IMG/VR virus record: IMGVR_UViG_3300048837_000126
Span: 1 to 43,258 of that record
Reading direction: 5' to 3' (one strand)
DNA from: a virus
Length of the DNA stretch: 43,258 bases
In this document: in pieces, positions 1 to 7,181 of the stretch
Numbering within the stretch: the first letter of the stretch is position 1
How the letters are laid out: each line of letters starts with the position of its first letter
Position numbers and translations under genes: made by a program
Notes under the pieces: generated by a model
The model's input: only the letters and a program-made list of their open reading frames with translations
The model's database searches: none
What the model was told of the DNA's origin: nothing

Positions 1-128
1 GCTGGAGCCCGATGTCGCCGCACCAGATGGACTGCACCATGGCGCGGGCTCACGTCATGTCGCTGCTCGGTTCGCTCGACGGCGTGACCACGCTGTTGCG
101 GCTGAAGAACCGGAAGAACCCCGCCGGC
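1..128. repeat. Contig terminal redundancy (left copy)
   Basis: Counterpart of 43131-43258. The single difference (position 2) is at the third base of a Gly codon and is synonymous, which is either an end error or a minor variant in the population. Confidence 0.85.
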
Positions 129-1880
129 CGCTCGCTCATCAACTTCTTCTCCGTCCCGCGCAAGCCGCGCAAGGACGAAGACCCGAACGGCATCTACTGG
201 AACGAGCCCGAGGATCACCCGGCCCGGTTCCAGGAGTTCGGCGACTACTGCGCCGACGACGTGCTGGCCGAGATCGACGCCGACGACGCGCTCCCCCAGT
301 TGTCGGACAGCGAGCGCGACATCTATCACTTCGACCTGGTCGTGAACCTGCGCGGCTTCAGGCTGGACACCGCGACGATGCGCCGGGCCGACGCCTTCCT
401 GGAGGAGGCGAAGCGGCGGGTGGATCGCGAGATCAACAAGCTCACCGAGGGCGCGGTGCCCAAGGCGACACAGGTGCAGAAGCTGAAGGACTGGCTCAAT
501 GGGCGGGGGATCGAAGTCACCAGCATCGGCAAGGGCGAAGTCGAAGACATCCTCGCCCACGCCAGGCTATTCGACGACAGTGTTGCTGAACAAGTCGTTC
601 AGGCGCGGCGTCTCGGCGCTAAGGCTACAAGCCTTGCGAAGTATGGGTCTGGACTTAGGTGCGCCGGGTTCGATGAGCGAGCAAGGGGCTTGCTTAGTTA
701 TCACAAAGCTTCGACCGGACGGTGGGCTGGAAGTCTGTATCAACCCCACAATCTGGAGCGGATCGACCCCGACGAAGACGGCCCCCTAGTCGAACAGATG
801 CTGACGATCCTGCGGGACGCCGGCAACCCGAAGGACGCGGTGGACTGGTGCGAGCTTGTCGGCATGGTCCCCATGCGAGCCATCGGCAAGTGCACCCGCG
901 CGATGATCGTGGCGAAGGACGGCCATGAACTGATCGGCTGTGACTACAGCAACGTCGAGGGACGTGGCTCGGCTTGGCTCGGCGACGAGCGCTGGAAGAT
1001 CGAAGCCTTCAAGGAATACGACGCCGGCACCGGCCCCGATCTCTACAAGCTGGCCTACAGCAAGTCATTCGGCGAGCCAGTCGAGAGCATCGGCAAAGGA
1101 CCGAAGCGCCAGATCGGCAAGGTCCAGGAGCTATCGCTGGGCTACCAGGGGGCGGTCGGCGCGTTCATGAACATGGGCGCGAACTACGGCGTGCGGCCGG
1201 ACGACCTGCTCGCGGCCGTCAAGCCAGCGGCCACGGTCGAAGGCTGGGACGCAGCGGCGGCAAAGTACGAACGCAGCTACAAGTACGGCCTGTCGCTCGA
1301 CCAGTGGACCGCGTTTCGCTACGTCGTCGATGGCTGGCGAGGCGGCCACCCCGGCATCGTCAACGGCTGGTGGGCCTTGCAGGACGCCGTGGTCGCGGCC
1401 GTCGCCGAGCCCGGCCAGAACGTCTTCCTGTTCGGCGGCCGGGTCCGCATCTACTGCGCGCGGAACCGCAGCTTCCTCTACATCTATCTGCCCTCGGGCC
1501 GCCCGCTCTCCTACTTCCGGCCACGGATCAAGGAGACCAAGGAGGACATGGGCGACTGGGAGCGCATCCGCCGCTCTGTCATCGTCGAGGGCTGGGACAG
1601 CCGGCGCAACAAGTGGGGCGACGTGTCGCTCTACGGCGGGCTGGAGTGGGAGAACATCATCCAGGCCCTGTGCCGCGATCTCCTGGCGCACGGCATGATG
1701 GCGTGCGAGCGCGCCGGCTATCCGGTGGTGCTGCACGTCCATGACGAAGGCGTATTCGAGGTGCCCATCGGTTCCGGTGACGTGGCCGAGGTGCAGCGCC
1801 TGATGGCCATCCTGCCGCCCTGGGCGCGCGGCTTCCCCCTGACCAGCAGCGCCTGGCGTGACCCGAGGTATGTCAAATGA
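1..1880 (+). CDS. Family A DNA polymerase, C-terminal part (continues from 42857)
   Basis: This is the polymerase part of a DNA polymerase I-type replicase whose start lies at 42857; joined across the circle the protein is 717 aa. The first complete in-frame codon here is at 3. The third exonuclease motif, YCADDV, is at 247-264. Motif A (CDYSNVEGR, catalytic Asp about residue 406), motif B (RQIGKVQELSLGYQG) and motif C (HVHDEGVF, Asp about residue 673) are all intact, so the enzyme should be active in synthesis and proofreading. Its stop overlaps the next gene by ATGA. Bases about 560-760, between the exonuclease and the fingers, are visibly less GC-rich than the rest, although the reading frame is unbroken. 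Family assignment is firm; that it is the replicase is inferred from the lack of any other polymerase. Confidence 0.96.
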   Translation, partial: WSPMSPHQMDCTMARAHVMSLLGSLDGVTTLLRLKNRKNPAGRSLINFFSVPRKPRKDEDPNGIYWNEPEDHPARFQEFGDYCADDVLAEIDADDALPQLSDSERDIYHFDLVVNLRGFRLDTATMRRADAFLEEAKRRVDREINKLTEGAVPKATQVQKLKDWLNGRGIEVTSIGKGEVEDILAHARLFDDSVAEQVVQARRLGAKATSLAKYGSGLRCAGFDERARGLLSYHKASTGRWAGSLYQPHNLERIDPDEDGPLVEQMLTILRDAGNPKDAVDWCELVGMVPMRAIGKCTRAMIVAKDGHELIGCDYSNVEGRGSAWLGDERWKIEAFKEYDAGTGPDLYKLAYSKSFGEPVESIGKGPKRQIGKVQELSLGYQGAVGAFMNMGANYGVRPDDLLAAVKPAATVEGWDAAAAKYERSYKYGLSLDQWTAFRYVVDGWRGGHPGIVNGWWALQDAVVAAVAEPGQNVFLFGGRVRIYCARNRSFLYIYLPSGRPLSYFRPRIKETKEDMGDWERIRRSVIVEGWDSRRNKWGDVSLYGGLEWENIIQALCRDLLAHGMMACERAGYPVVLHVHDEGVFEVPIGSGDVAEVQRLMAILPPWARGFPLTSSAWRDPRYVK

Positions 1881-2269
1881 TCGACGAACAGTTGCACAAG
1901 GCACTCGAAGCTTTCCGCTGCACTGTCAGCCCGTGCGGCTCCCGCGTCACCTGCGATCCGCAGCCCGCCTATTCAGACTGGGACTACCTCGTCCACGCGC
2001 CGGACCAGCGCGCGGTCAGCGCGGTCGTTATGGATGTCCTGCCCAAGGCGGGGTTCAACTGGGAAGGCAGCGAGCACTACCAAAACGTCGCGGCCGACAG
2101 CTTCATGTCCTGGCGCAAGGATGATGTGAACCTGATCGTCACCAGCAACGCCGACTTCGCCGCCAAGCACCGTGTCGCCACGGCGCTCTGCAAGCGGCTC
2201 AACCTGATGGATAAGCAGGACCGCATCGCCCTGTTCCAAGCGGTGCTCTACGGTGTGGAGTGGGAATGA
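1877..2269 (+). CDS. Nucleotidyltransferase-fold protein (putative)
   Basis: A 130-aa protein. Residues about 21-41 contain GSRVTC followed by SDWDYLV, which matches the G-S-x(n)-S-D-x-D active-site pattern of minimal (MNT-type) nucleotidyltransferases, and DDVNLIV near residue 83 would supply the third acidic strand of that fold. Such enzymes transfer AMP or another nucleotide to a protein, RNA or small molecule; nothing here identifies the substrate. The start ATG overlaps the polymerase stop (ATGA) and the gene ends in a TGA that overlaps the next start, so translation is probably coupled within the polymerase operon. Fold is an inference from the motif; activity is untested. It could also be a non-catalytic relative. 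Confidence 0.6.
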   Translation: MIDEQLHKALEAFRCTVSPCGSRVTCDPQPAYSDWDYLVHAPDQRAVSAVVMDVLPKAGFNWEGSEHYQNVAADSFMSWRKDDVNLIVTSNADFAAKHRVATALCKRLNLMDKQDRIALFQAVLYGVEWE

Positions 2270-2589
2270 TGAGCAACGTGCACCCGATCTCTCAGGAGAA
2301 GAAGCCGGCCTACGACAAGCTGTTCCACAAGGTCGAAGGGCTCCAAGCTATCCTGCTTCGCGGCGGCATCTACAAGCAGGTCGATCTTTACCGGAAGTAT
2401 ATCGCCGACGATGACGAGCACCGCCTGTTCGCCAAGCACGGCGGCGGGTTCATCTCGCTCGGGGCGATGGTCGGCAACGTCGGGGGCACAAGCCACTACG
2501 GCACGTCCTGGCTGGAGATCGAAGCCGACGACGGCGCTGTCCTGTGCAAGGGCAAGCTCGGGCGACCCTGCTTCGACCCGAAGGCTTGA
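2266..2589 (+). CDS. Hypothetical protein, 107 aa
   Basis: I do not recognise a family. The ATG at 2266 (a second ATG follows at 2269) overlaps the TGA of the preceding gene, with GGAG at 2257-2260 as ribosome site; an upstream GTG at 2260 is less likely. The protein is soluble, mixed charge, with a Gly-rich middle (HGGGFISLGAMVGNVGG) and no signal peptide or membrane segment. It is the last gene before the first operator-promoter (2572-2606), so the polymerase transcript probably runs through it. Confidence 0.65.
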   Translation: MMSNVHPISQEKKPAYDKLFHKVEGLQAILLRGGIYKQVDLYRKYIADDDEHRLFAKHGGGFISLGAMVGNVGGTSHYGTSWLEIEADDGAVLCKGKLGRPCFDPKA

Positions 2590-2614
2590 CGCATAGAAAG
2601 CTATGCAATAGGGT
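2572..2614 (+). promoter_or_regulatory. Early promoter with palindromic operator, copy 1
   Basis: TTCGAC (2572-2577), 16-bp spacer, TAGAAA (2594-2599). The palindrome GCATA-GAAAGC-TATGC occupies 2591-2606 and covers the -10 box. An alternative reading is TTGACG (2586-2591), 17 bp, TAGGGT (2609-2614). Same architecture as copies at 2920, 34689 and 39092. Confidence 0.6.
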
Positions 2615-2646
2615 CCGTCTAGTCGAACGTGCTAGGACGGACCCTA
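2609..2646 (+). promoter_or_regulatory. Leader hairpin over the ribosome site of the zinc-ribbon gene
   Basis: AGGGTCCGTC (2610-2619) pairs perfectly with GACGGACCCT (2636-2645), and TAG (2620-2622) pairs with CTA (2632-2634) across a one-base bulge. The loop is 2623-2631. The right arm contains the likely Shine-Dalgarno AGGACGG and abuts the ATG at 2646, so the folded leader would hide the start. There is no T-run, so a terminator is unlikely. Confidence 0.5.
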
Positions 2647-2936
2647 TGGCTCGCAAGTGCTGCAACTGCGGAACGCTCATCAACAAGACGGACTGGCGCG
2701 CCAGGTTCTGCGGAACCCGCTGCAAGCGCGAGTTCAACAACCGGCAAGCCACCCGAGGCGCAACCGCCTACCCGTTCATCATGGCCATGCGCTACGACCG
2801 CAGCGAGGCGGCGAAGCACAAGGCATGGGGCACGCTGTGCCAGCTTGCCGCGCAGTGGCGTGACGAGGACAAAGCCGAGCGCGAGGGCCGGCGATCCTGG
2901 CACAGGCTCCCGGTGGTCCTTGACCAGCTTCCGTGA
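2646..2936 (+). CDS. Zinc-ribbon small protein
   Basis: A 96-aa protein whose N-terminus carries CxxC (CCNCG, residues 5-9) and a second pair FCGTRCKREFNNR (about 23-35), the pattern of a small zinc ribbon found in many phage early proteins. The rest is basic and helical. It is the first gene after operator-promoter copy 1, and its ribosome site is inside a strong leader hairpin, so both transcription and translation may be controlled. A DNA- or RNA-binding regulatory role is plausible but not shown. The ATG at 2646 is preferred over upstream in-frame codons because those lie upstream of the promoter. Confidence 0.75.
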   Translation: MARKCCNCGTLINKTDWRARFCGTRCKREFNNRQATRGATAYPFIMAMRYDRSEAAKHKAWGTLCQLAAQWRDEDKAEREGRRSWHRLPVVLDQLP

Positions 2937-2955
2937 AACGCATAGAAATGTATGC
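2920..2955 (+). promoter_or_regulatory. Early promoter with palindromic operator, copy 2
   Basis: TTGACC (2920-2925), 17-bp spacer, TAGAAA (2943-2948); palindrome GCATA-GAAATG-TATGC at 2940-2955 overlies the -10. The -35 lies inside the end of the zinc-ribbon gene. It drives the winged-helix gene at 2972. Confidence 0.7.
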
Positions 2956-2971
2956 GGACAAGGAGAACCCT

Positions 2972-3217
2972 ATGCGTCACAAGACCTACATGGACCTGGC
3001 CGGCAAGATGAAGGCCGAGCCTCGCGACTTCCCCCTTGACGAGATTTACCGGATCGTGTGCCGCCCGCCGCACACGGACGGTCTGTCCACAGACCAGCTT
3101 CACAGCCGCTGCTCCCGTGCTATCGGTGAGGCGCGGGCGGCGCTGAAGAAGGAGGGCTACATCCTTGAGCTTGGCGGCATGCGCCACAGTTATCGGGCCT
3201 CCAAGCGCAAGCGGTGA
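2972..3217 (+). CDS. Winged-helix-like DNA-binding protein (putative)
   Basis: An 81-aa basic protein. Residues about 18-75 (DEIYRIVCRPP, then SRCSRAIGEARAALKKEGY, then GMRHSYR) look like a three-helix plus wing arrangement in which a basic helix is followed by a G-x-x-x-x-Y-R wing; this is a familiar layout of small phage DNA-binding proteins. The ATG at 2972 follows AAGGAG and lies downstream of the promoter at 2920; the in-frame upstream extension would overlap the promoter. Being directly under one of the four operator-promoters, it is a candidate for the protein that binds GCATA-N6-TATGC, but this is inference. Confidence 0.65.
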   Translation: MRHKTYMDLAGKMKAEPRDFPLDEIYRIVCRPPHTDGLSTDQLHSRCSRAIGEARAALKKEGYILELGGMRHSYRASKRKR

Positions 3218-3223
3218 TCGTTG

Positions 3224-5275
3224 ATGACTATCCTCGAAGCAGCGCTGGAGTGGGCGGCGCGCGGGTTCCGCGTGTTCCCGATCCTGCCCGGCGACAAGGT
3301 TCCTCCCAAGGACTTGCGCTGGAAGGAGGAGGCCACCACTGACCCGGCGAAGATCACCGCCTGGTGGACCTTCGAGCCCCGCTACAACTACGGCGTGGCG
3401 GCCGGCGAGGGCACGCTGATCCTCGACGTGGACGCCAGCAAGAACGGCTATGCCGCTCTGCTCGACATCGACCTGCCCCCGACGCTGACGGTCAAGACCC
3501 CCGGCGGTGGCGAGCACCAGTATTTCAGCGGCCCCGATGTCGCAAACTCGGTGGACCGCATCGCGCCAGGTTTGGACATCCGCTCGGCCGGCGGCTACGT
3601 CATCGGCCCCGGCTCGTTCTTCGCCGACCCCGGCGGCAAGAAGGGCTACACCGGCTCCTACCACATTACGAACGACATCCCGCCAGCGGCTGCGCCCGAG
3701 CACTTCGTCCTCGTCGCCGGCACGCCCAAGGAGCGCGAGACCGGCGCGGCCGTCAGCATCGACGATCCCGACGACATCGTGTTCGCGATCCACTACCTCC
3801 AGAAGGACGCGCCGCTCGCGGTCGAGGGCCGAGGCGGCGACAGCACCACCTACGCGGTCGCGGCGCGTGTCGTCGAGATCGGCGTCTCGGCCGAGCGCGC
3901 GGCCGACCTGATGGCCGAGCACTGGAACGAGCGATGCCTGCCGCCCTGGACCAAGGAAGAACTGCTGGTCAAGGCGACGAACGCGCAGAACTATCTCCAG
4001 ACCCGCCAGGGCTCGGGCGGCGTCGCTGCCGCTGCGGCCGACTGGCAAGGCGCGGTGGTGCTGCCGCCCGCCCCGCCGCCTTCCTCGGTCGGGAAGTTCG
4101 GCAAGGTCTTCGCGATCCGCACGCTGACACCGATCGAAGCGATCCCGCCGCGCGACTGGGTCATGCACCGCCTGCTCATGCGGGGCGAGGGCTCGCTGCT
4201 CGCCGGCCCCGGCGGCGTGGGCAAGTCCGGTATCTCGCTGGCACTGGCCGCTCACGGCGCGCTCGGCCGCAGCTTCGCCGGGTTCGCCGTGCCGAAGCCG
4301 TTCAAGACCATCGTGTATAACCTGGAGGACACGCGGCACGAGATGGAAGCCCGCCTCTACGCGGTGTGCGCGGTCTACGACCTGGACCCCCGCGAGGTGG
4401 AGAAGCACGTCCTGCTCTGGCCCGGCCGGGAGATGCGCTTCCGCCTGATGAACCGGGATCACACCTTCGCCATGGCCGACTGCCAAGAGGTGGCGCGCCT
4501 GATGCGGGGCGAGGGCTTCGACGCTATCGTGCTCGACCCGCTGATCTCGCTGCACCACGAGGAGGAGAACGACAACGCGGCGATGGGCGATGTGATGGAC
4601 GCCTTCAACGGGCTGTGCCGCCTCGCCAACGCCGCCGGGCTCGCGCTGCACCACACCCCCAAGGGCGTCCGCAGCGCCGGCTCCAGCGACGCCGTGCGCG
4701 GCGCAGGCAACATCGTCAACGCCGTCCGTATCGCCAGCACCATCTACGCGGCCGACGAGGCTGACGCCGCGCTCTACGGGTTCTCTGAAGGCTACAAGGC
4801 GCGCTACGTCCGCATCGACGACGCGAAGCAGAACCACGCCGCGCTGGAGACGAAGCCCCTGTGGCTGGAGAAGCAGGGCTTCCCGCTGCCCAACGGCGAC
4901 ACGAGCTACGCGATGCGGATGATGGAACCTTCGGCCACCATGGCAGGCGAGGCGAAGTTCATCGCGACGATCCTGGCGGATCACATGAACCGGGCCGGCT
5001 CGATCCATCTCGCGACTTACGACGCGGCGCGCGTGCTCACCTCGGCCGACAACTACTTCAGGGACAAGGTGCCGGCGTCCGGTGATCTGCGGCAGATCAA
5101 GGCGCTTATCGAACTGCGGCTGTCACAGGCGGTGCAGACCGATGCCGGCGAGATCATCCGCGTCGTGCCGAAGACCGAGCCCGGCGCGGCCACGTCGCGG
5201 ATGTTCGTCGAGCTATCCGACGCGCCAAGGCCACAGCCCGCAGAGCCGAGTGCCGTAGATGAGTGGGGCGGTTAA
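3224..5275 (+). CDS. Primase-polymerase / replicative helicase fusion
   Basis: A 683-aa two-domain replication protein. Residues 1-170 match the bifunctional primase-polymerase (Prim-Pol) fold: AARGFRVFP, the metal-binding LDVD (67-70), KTPGGGEHQYF (His about 98) and GLDIRSAGGYVIGPGS. Residues about 310-560 are a RepA/AAA_25 helicase: Walker A GPGGVGKS (about 328-335), Walker B IVLDPLISLH (Asp about 438), LALHHTPKG and a conserved RGAGNIVNAVR. It should prime and unwind DNA at the fork for the family A polymerase. The ATG at 3224 is preferred to a TTG at 3221. The gene is the last of the + strand unit, and its TAA shares bases with the stop of the converging late unit. Confidence 0.93.
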   Translation: MTILEAALEWAARGFRVFPILPGDKVPPKDLRWKEEATTDPAKITAWWTFEPRYNYGVAAGEGTLILDVDASKNGYAALLDIDLPPTLTVKTPGGGEHQYFSGPDVANSVDRIAPGLDIRSAGGYVIGPGSFFADPGGKKGYTGSYHITNDIPPAAAPEHFVLVAGTPKERETGAAVSIDDPDDIVFAIHYLQKDAPLAVEGRGGDSTTYAVAARVVEIGVSAERAADLMAEHWNERCLPPWTKEELLVKATNAQNYLQTRQGSGGVAAAAADWQGAVVLPPAPPPSSVGKFGKVFAIRTLTPIEAIPPRDWVMHRLLMRGEGSLLAGPGGVGKSGISLALAAHGALGRSFAGFAVPKPFKTIVYNLEDTRHEMEARLYAVCAVYDLDPREVEKHVLLWPGREMRFRLMNRDHTFAMADCQEVARLMRGEGFDAIVLDPLISLHHEEENDNAAMGDVMDAFNGLCRLANAAGLALHHTPKGVRSAGSSDAVRGAGNIVNAVRIASTIYAADEADAALYGFSEGYKARYVRIDDAKQNHAALETKPLWLEKQGFPLPNGDTSYAMRMMEPSATMAGEAKFIATILADHMNRAGSIHLATYDAARVLTSADNYFRDKVPASGDLRQIKALIELRLSQAVQTDAGEIIRVVPKTEPGAATSRMFVELSDAPRPQPAEPSAVDEWGG

Positions 5276-5595
5276 GCCTGCTTGACCCACACCTGCCCGC
5301 CCCGAGGGACGATAGCGTGGGCGATGGTGCCGACGATGTTGACCAATCGGCCACTGTGGGGCGGCGGGTTGTCGGCTTCGCCGGTCTGCTGCGCCGAGCG
5401 CGGGGGCATAATGGCGAACCGGAAAGCCGCCGCGTCGGACGAGATCGCGAGGCGAGCACCGCCGCTCGGGGCGAGACCGTTCAGCGCGGTCACGCGGGTC
5501 CAGGCTGCGGGCTCGGCCAAGGTGGTCGTGCCAAGCTGCGTGCCGGCGGCCGTGGCCGGGCCGTCAGACTTGTTGATCGTAGCGGTGATGGTCAT
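5272..5595 (-). CDS. Small virion-associated or tail-like protein (unknown)
   Basis: A 107-aa protein with Ala/Thr/Gly-rich beta-type sequence (SDGPATAAGTQLGTTTLAEP) and the ending GGQVWVKQA, resembling small structural proteins that form beta-sandwiches. No membrane segment or enzyme motif. It is the last gene of the late unit; its start overlaps the previous stop (ATGA at 5595-5592) and its TAA (5274-5272) overlaps the opposing primase-helicase TAA. A role in the virion is inferred from composition and operon only. Confidence 0.65.
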   Translation of the reverse strand: MTITATINKSDGPATAAGTQLGTTTLAEPAAWTRVTALNGLAPSGGARLAISSDAAAFRFAIMPPRSAQQTGEADNPPPHSGRLVNIVGTIAHAIVPRGGQVWVKQA

Positions 5596-6005
5596 GGTGC
5601 CCCCTGTTGGCGTGGCTGGCGCGACGCGCCGTTGTTCTCCAGCGTAGCACGGAACCAGGCCAAGGTCTCACGGATCGCGGATAGCTGTGCCAGCACCTCG
5701 CCGTTGGTCTTGGACTGGAGAAGCGCTTGCTCGTTGGCGACACGACGGACTTCCTGCAAGCCGTCAATCGTGTTGTTCAGCCGGACGCCGTAGTTGGCGT
5801 CGTTCAGGATAAGCTGGTTCCCGACCGCCTCGGCCTTTTCGAGCCGGTTCTCCAGCGCCGTGTCCTTCTTTTCCGTGGCGTCAACGCGATGGGACATGAC
5901 CGCATAGTTCATCGCCGTCGCGACGATGACGGTGATGATCGTATAAGCGTTGAAGTCCCAGCGGATCGTCGGCATCTGCACGGCACGGCCCTCCTTGTCG
6001 GTCAT
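5592..6005 (-). CDS. Membrane-anchored coiled-coil protein, candidate holin
   Basis: A 137-aa protein with one membrane helix near the N-terminus (YTIITVIVATAMNYAVM, about residues 19-35) followed by a charged heptad-like region (about 45-110). The ATG at 6005 overlaps the o-spanin stop (ATGA); a start at 6029 is possible but less well placed. Its position after endolysin and spanins makes a holin or a lysis regulator the best guess, since no other holin is seen nearby. Many holins are shorter, and the coiled coil could instead mark a virion-assembly factor. Confidence 0.6.
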   Translation of the reverse strand: MTDKEGRAVQMPTIRWDFNAYTIITVIVATAMNYAVMSHRVDATEKKDTALENRLEKAEAVGNQLILNDANYGVRLNNTIDGLQEVRRVANEQALLQSKTNGEVLAQLSAIRETLAWFRATLENNGASRQPRQQGAP

Positions 6006-6214
6006 GGCGCGATCCGTGGACGCCGCCATGCGCAGGCAGACACCCCGCGCTCAACCGTCTCATCCGCCCACTGCTGCGAGTAGCGGTCGGCCCCCTTTAC
6101 CTCGCGGCTAGGGGCTTGGAAGACGAGGCATGACGCATCGCCCTTCGGACTGCATCCACTTGCCCCCAACGCTGTAACAGTCAGCAACGTTCCGAGCAGC
6201 ACGACCCGCATCAT
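6002..6214 (-). CDS. Outer-membrane spanin lipoprotein (Rz1-like)
   Basis: A 70-aa protein starting MMRVVLLGTLLTVTAL and continuing into a lipobox LGASGC, the cleavage and lipidation signal (Cys about residue 21). The mature part is short and polar with two Cys. It overlaps the 3' end of the inner-membrane spanin in another frame (6108-6214 shared), the classic Rz/Rz1 arrangement. It should be anchored in the outer membrane, bind the inner-membrane partner and drive membrane fusion at the last step of lysis. The stop overlaps the next gene (ATGA). Confidence 0.82.
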   Translation of the reverse strand: MMRVVLLGTLLTVTALGASGCSPKGDASCLVFQAPSREVKGADRYSQQWADETVERGVSACAWRRPRIAP

Positions 6215-6374
6215 TTGCCCGCTCCTGGTTCTGCCGCTCGATCTGATCGCGGACGCGCTGTTCGACGTGGCTGGTATAGGCTGATAGCGCGAACCATACA
6301 CAAACCGCCCCGGCCACGGCAATAAGGATCGTGCGGCCGATGACGGTCGAAAACAGAAGGGCGATGAAGTTCAC
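6108..6374 (-). CDS. Inner-membrane spanin (Rz-like)
   Basis: An 88-aa protein with an N-terminal membrane anchor (GRTILIAVAGAVCVWFAL, about residues 13-30) and a periplasmic helical part (HVEQRVRDQIERQNQERAND). It begins with GTG whose GTGA overlaps the endolysin stop. Together with the embedded lipoprotein gene it forms a two-component spanin. It is shorter than lambda Rz, so the periplasmic arm is brief; the lipoprotein gene extends past its stop. Confidence 0.82.
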   Translation of the reverse strand: MNFIALLFSTVIGRTILIAVAGAVCVWFALSAYTSHVEQRVRDQIERQNQERANDAGRAARNVADCYSVGGKWMQSEGRCVMPRLPSP

Positions 6375-7171
6375 TGCTGCAACTCCACAGGCTTGGCGCG
6401 CTTCCAGAGCAGGAAGCCCGCCGCGACAGCGAGCAGCGCCAGGACGACGAGGAACGTGGGGTCAGTCAGCACGTCCTTGTAGTCCCGCCAGAACCCGGCG
6501 AGCGGACCGAGGACGGCAATGCCGCCGCCGACCGTGATAGCCCCGCCGACCTGCTGTTCGGTGCTCACCGTCTTCTCGACTGGCGGGGCCGGAACAGCCT
6601 TGGCCGTGCCACCCACCGGGATGTCATGCGCGGGAGGCGGCGGGGCCGGCTGGCGAGCAGCCATGGCGAGCGCCTTCTTGCGCACGTCATTGACGCGGTT
6701 CGTCCACCCCGTGCCGAACTCCTTCCACTGATCCGCGCCAAGACCCTTCAGGAAGGCCATGCGCCGGTCGTAGAGTTCGTTGATGATCTCACGCGGGTCG
6801 TGCGACACCAGGGCCTTAAGCGTCTCCTCGCCGATCCAGCCGTCCGCCTTGACCCCGAGGATCGCCTGAAGCGCCACGGCCGAGCGCTTCGGCCCGCTGT
6901 TCACGCCCCAGTCGTAGACCATGAGATCGACACCGTTGGGCAGCGCGTCACCGGACACACGATCCCAGTAGTTCTTCTTGTAGATCGCGAGCGCGGTTGC
7001 CTTGTCGAGGCTCCTGATCTCGTTGGCCGACGCGGGCCGACCAAGCCACGCGGATAGCGTAGCCTGCGTGATGCCCCACATGGTCTTGCCGCCGCGATCC
7101 TTGGCATTGTCGGACCAGCCACCCTCCCACGCTCCCGTGATCGCGTGGCACCTCTCGAAGTCGTTCAGCAC
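6371..7171 (-). CDS. Endolysin, GH108-type muramidase with C-terminal membrane anchor
   Basis: A 266-aa protein. Residues about 5-90 match the glycosyl hydrolase 108 N-acetylmuramidase family, with the catalytic E-G-G at 16-18 (AWEGGWSDN) and GGKTMWGIT. Residues about 95-175 resemble the peptidoglycan-binding domain usually fused to it (LGVKADGWIGEETL). A Pro/Ala-rich linker follows, then a hydrophobic helix FLVVLALLAVAAGFLLW near the C-terminus. The start is GTG at 7171, since GAGGAGG sits just upstream; an ATG at 7255 would overlap the preceding gene. The terminal membrane helix is unusual for this family and may tether the enzyme to the inner membrane until holin action. Confidence 0.88.
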   Translation of the reverse strand: MLNDFERCHAITGAWEGGWSDNAKDRGGKTMWGITQATLSAWLGRPASANEIRSLDKATALAIYKKNYWDRVSGDALPNGVDLMVYDWGVNSGPKRSAVALQAILGVKADGWIGEETLKALVSHDPREIINELYDRRMAFLKGLGADQWKEFGTGWTNRVNDVRKKALAMAARQPAPPPPAHDIPVGGTAKAVPAPPVEKTVSTEQQVGGAITVGGGIAVLGPLAGFWRDYKDVLTDPTFLVVLALLAVAAGFLLWKRAKPVELQQ

Positions 7172-7181
7172 GGCGGCCTCC

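Noticed and set aside
2792-5008. Long - strand frame opposite the primase-helicase
   Set aside because: Shadow of a gene with clear Prim-Pol and Walker motifs; its own sequence is Arg/Val/Asp-rich noise.
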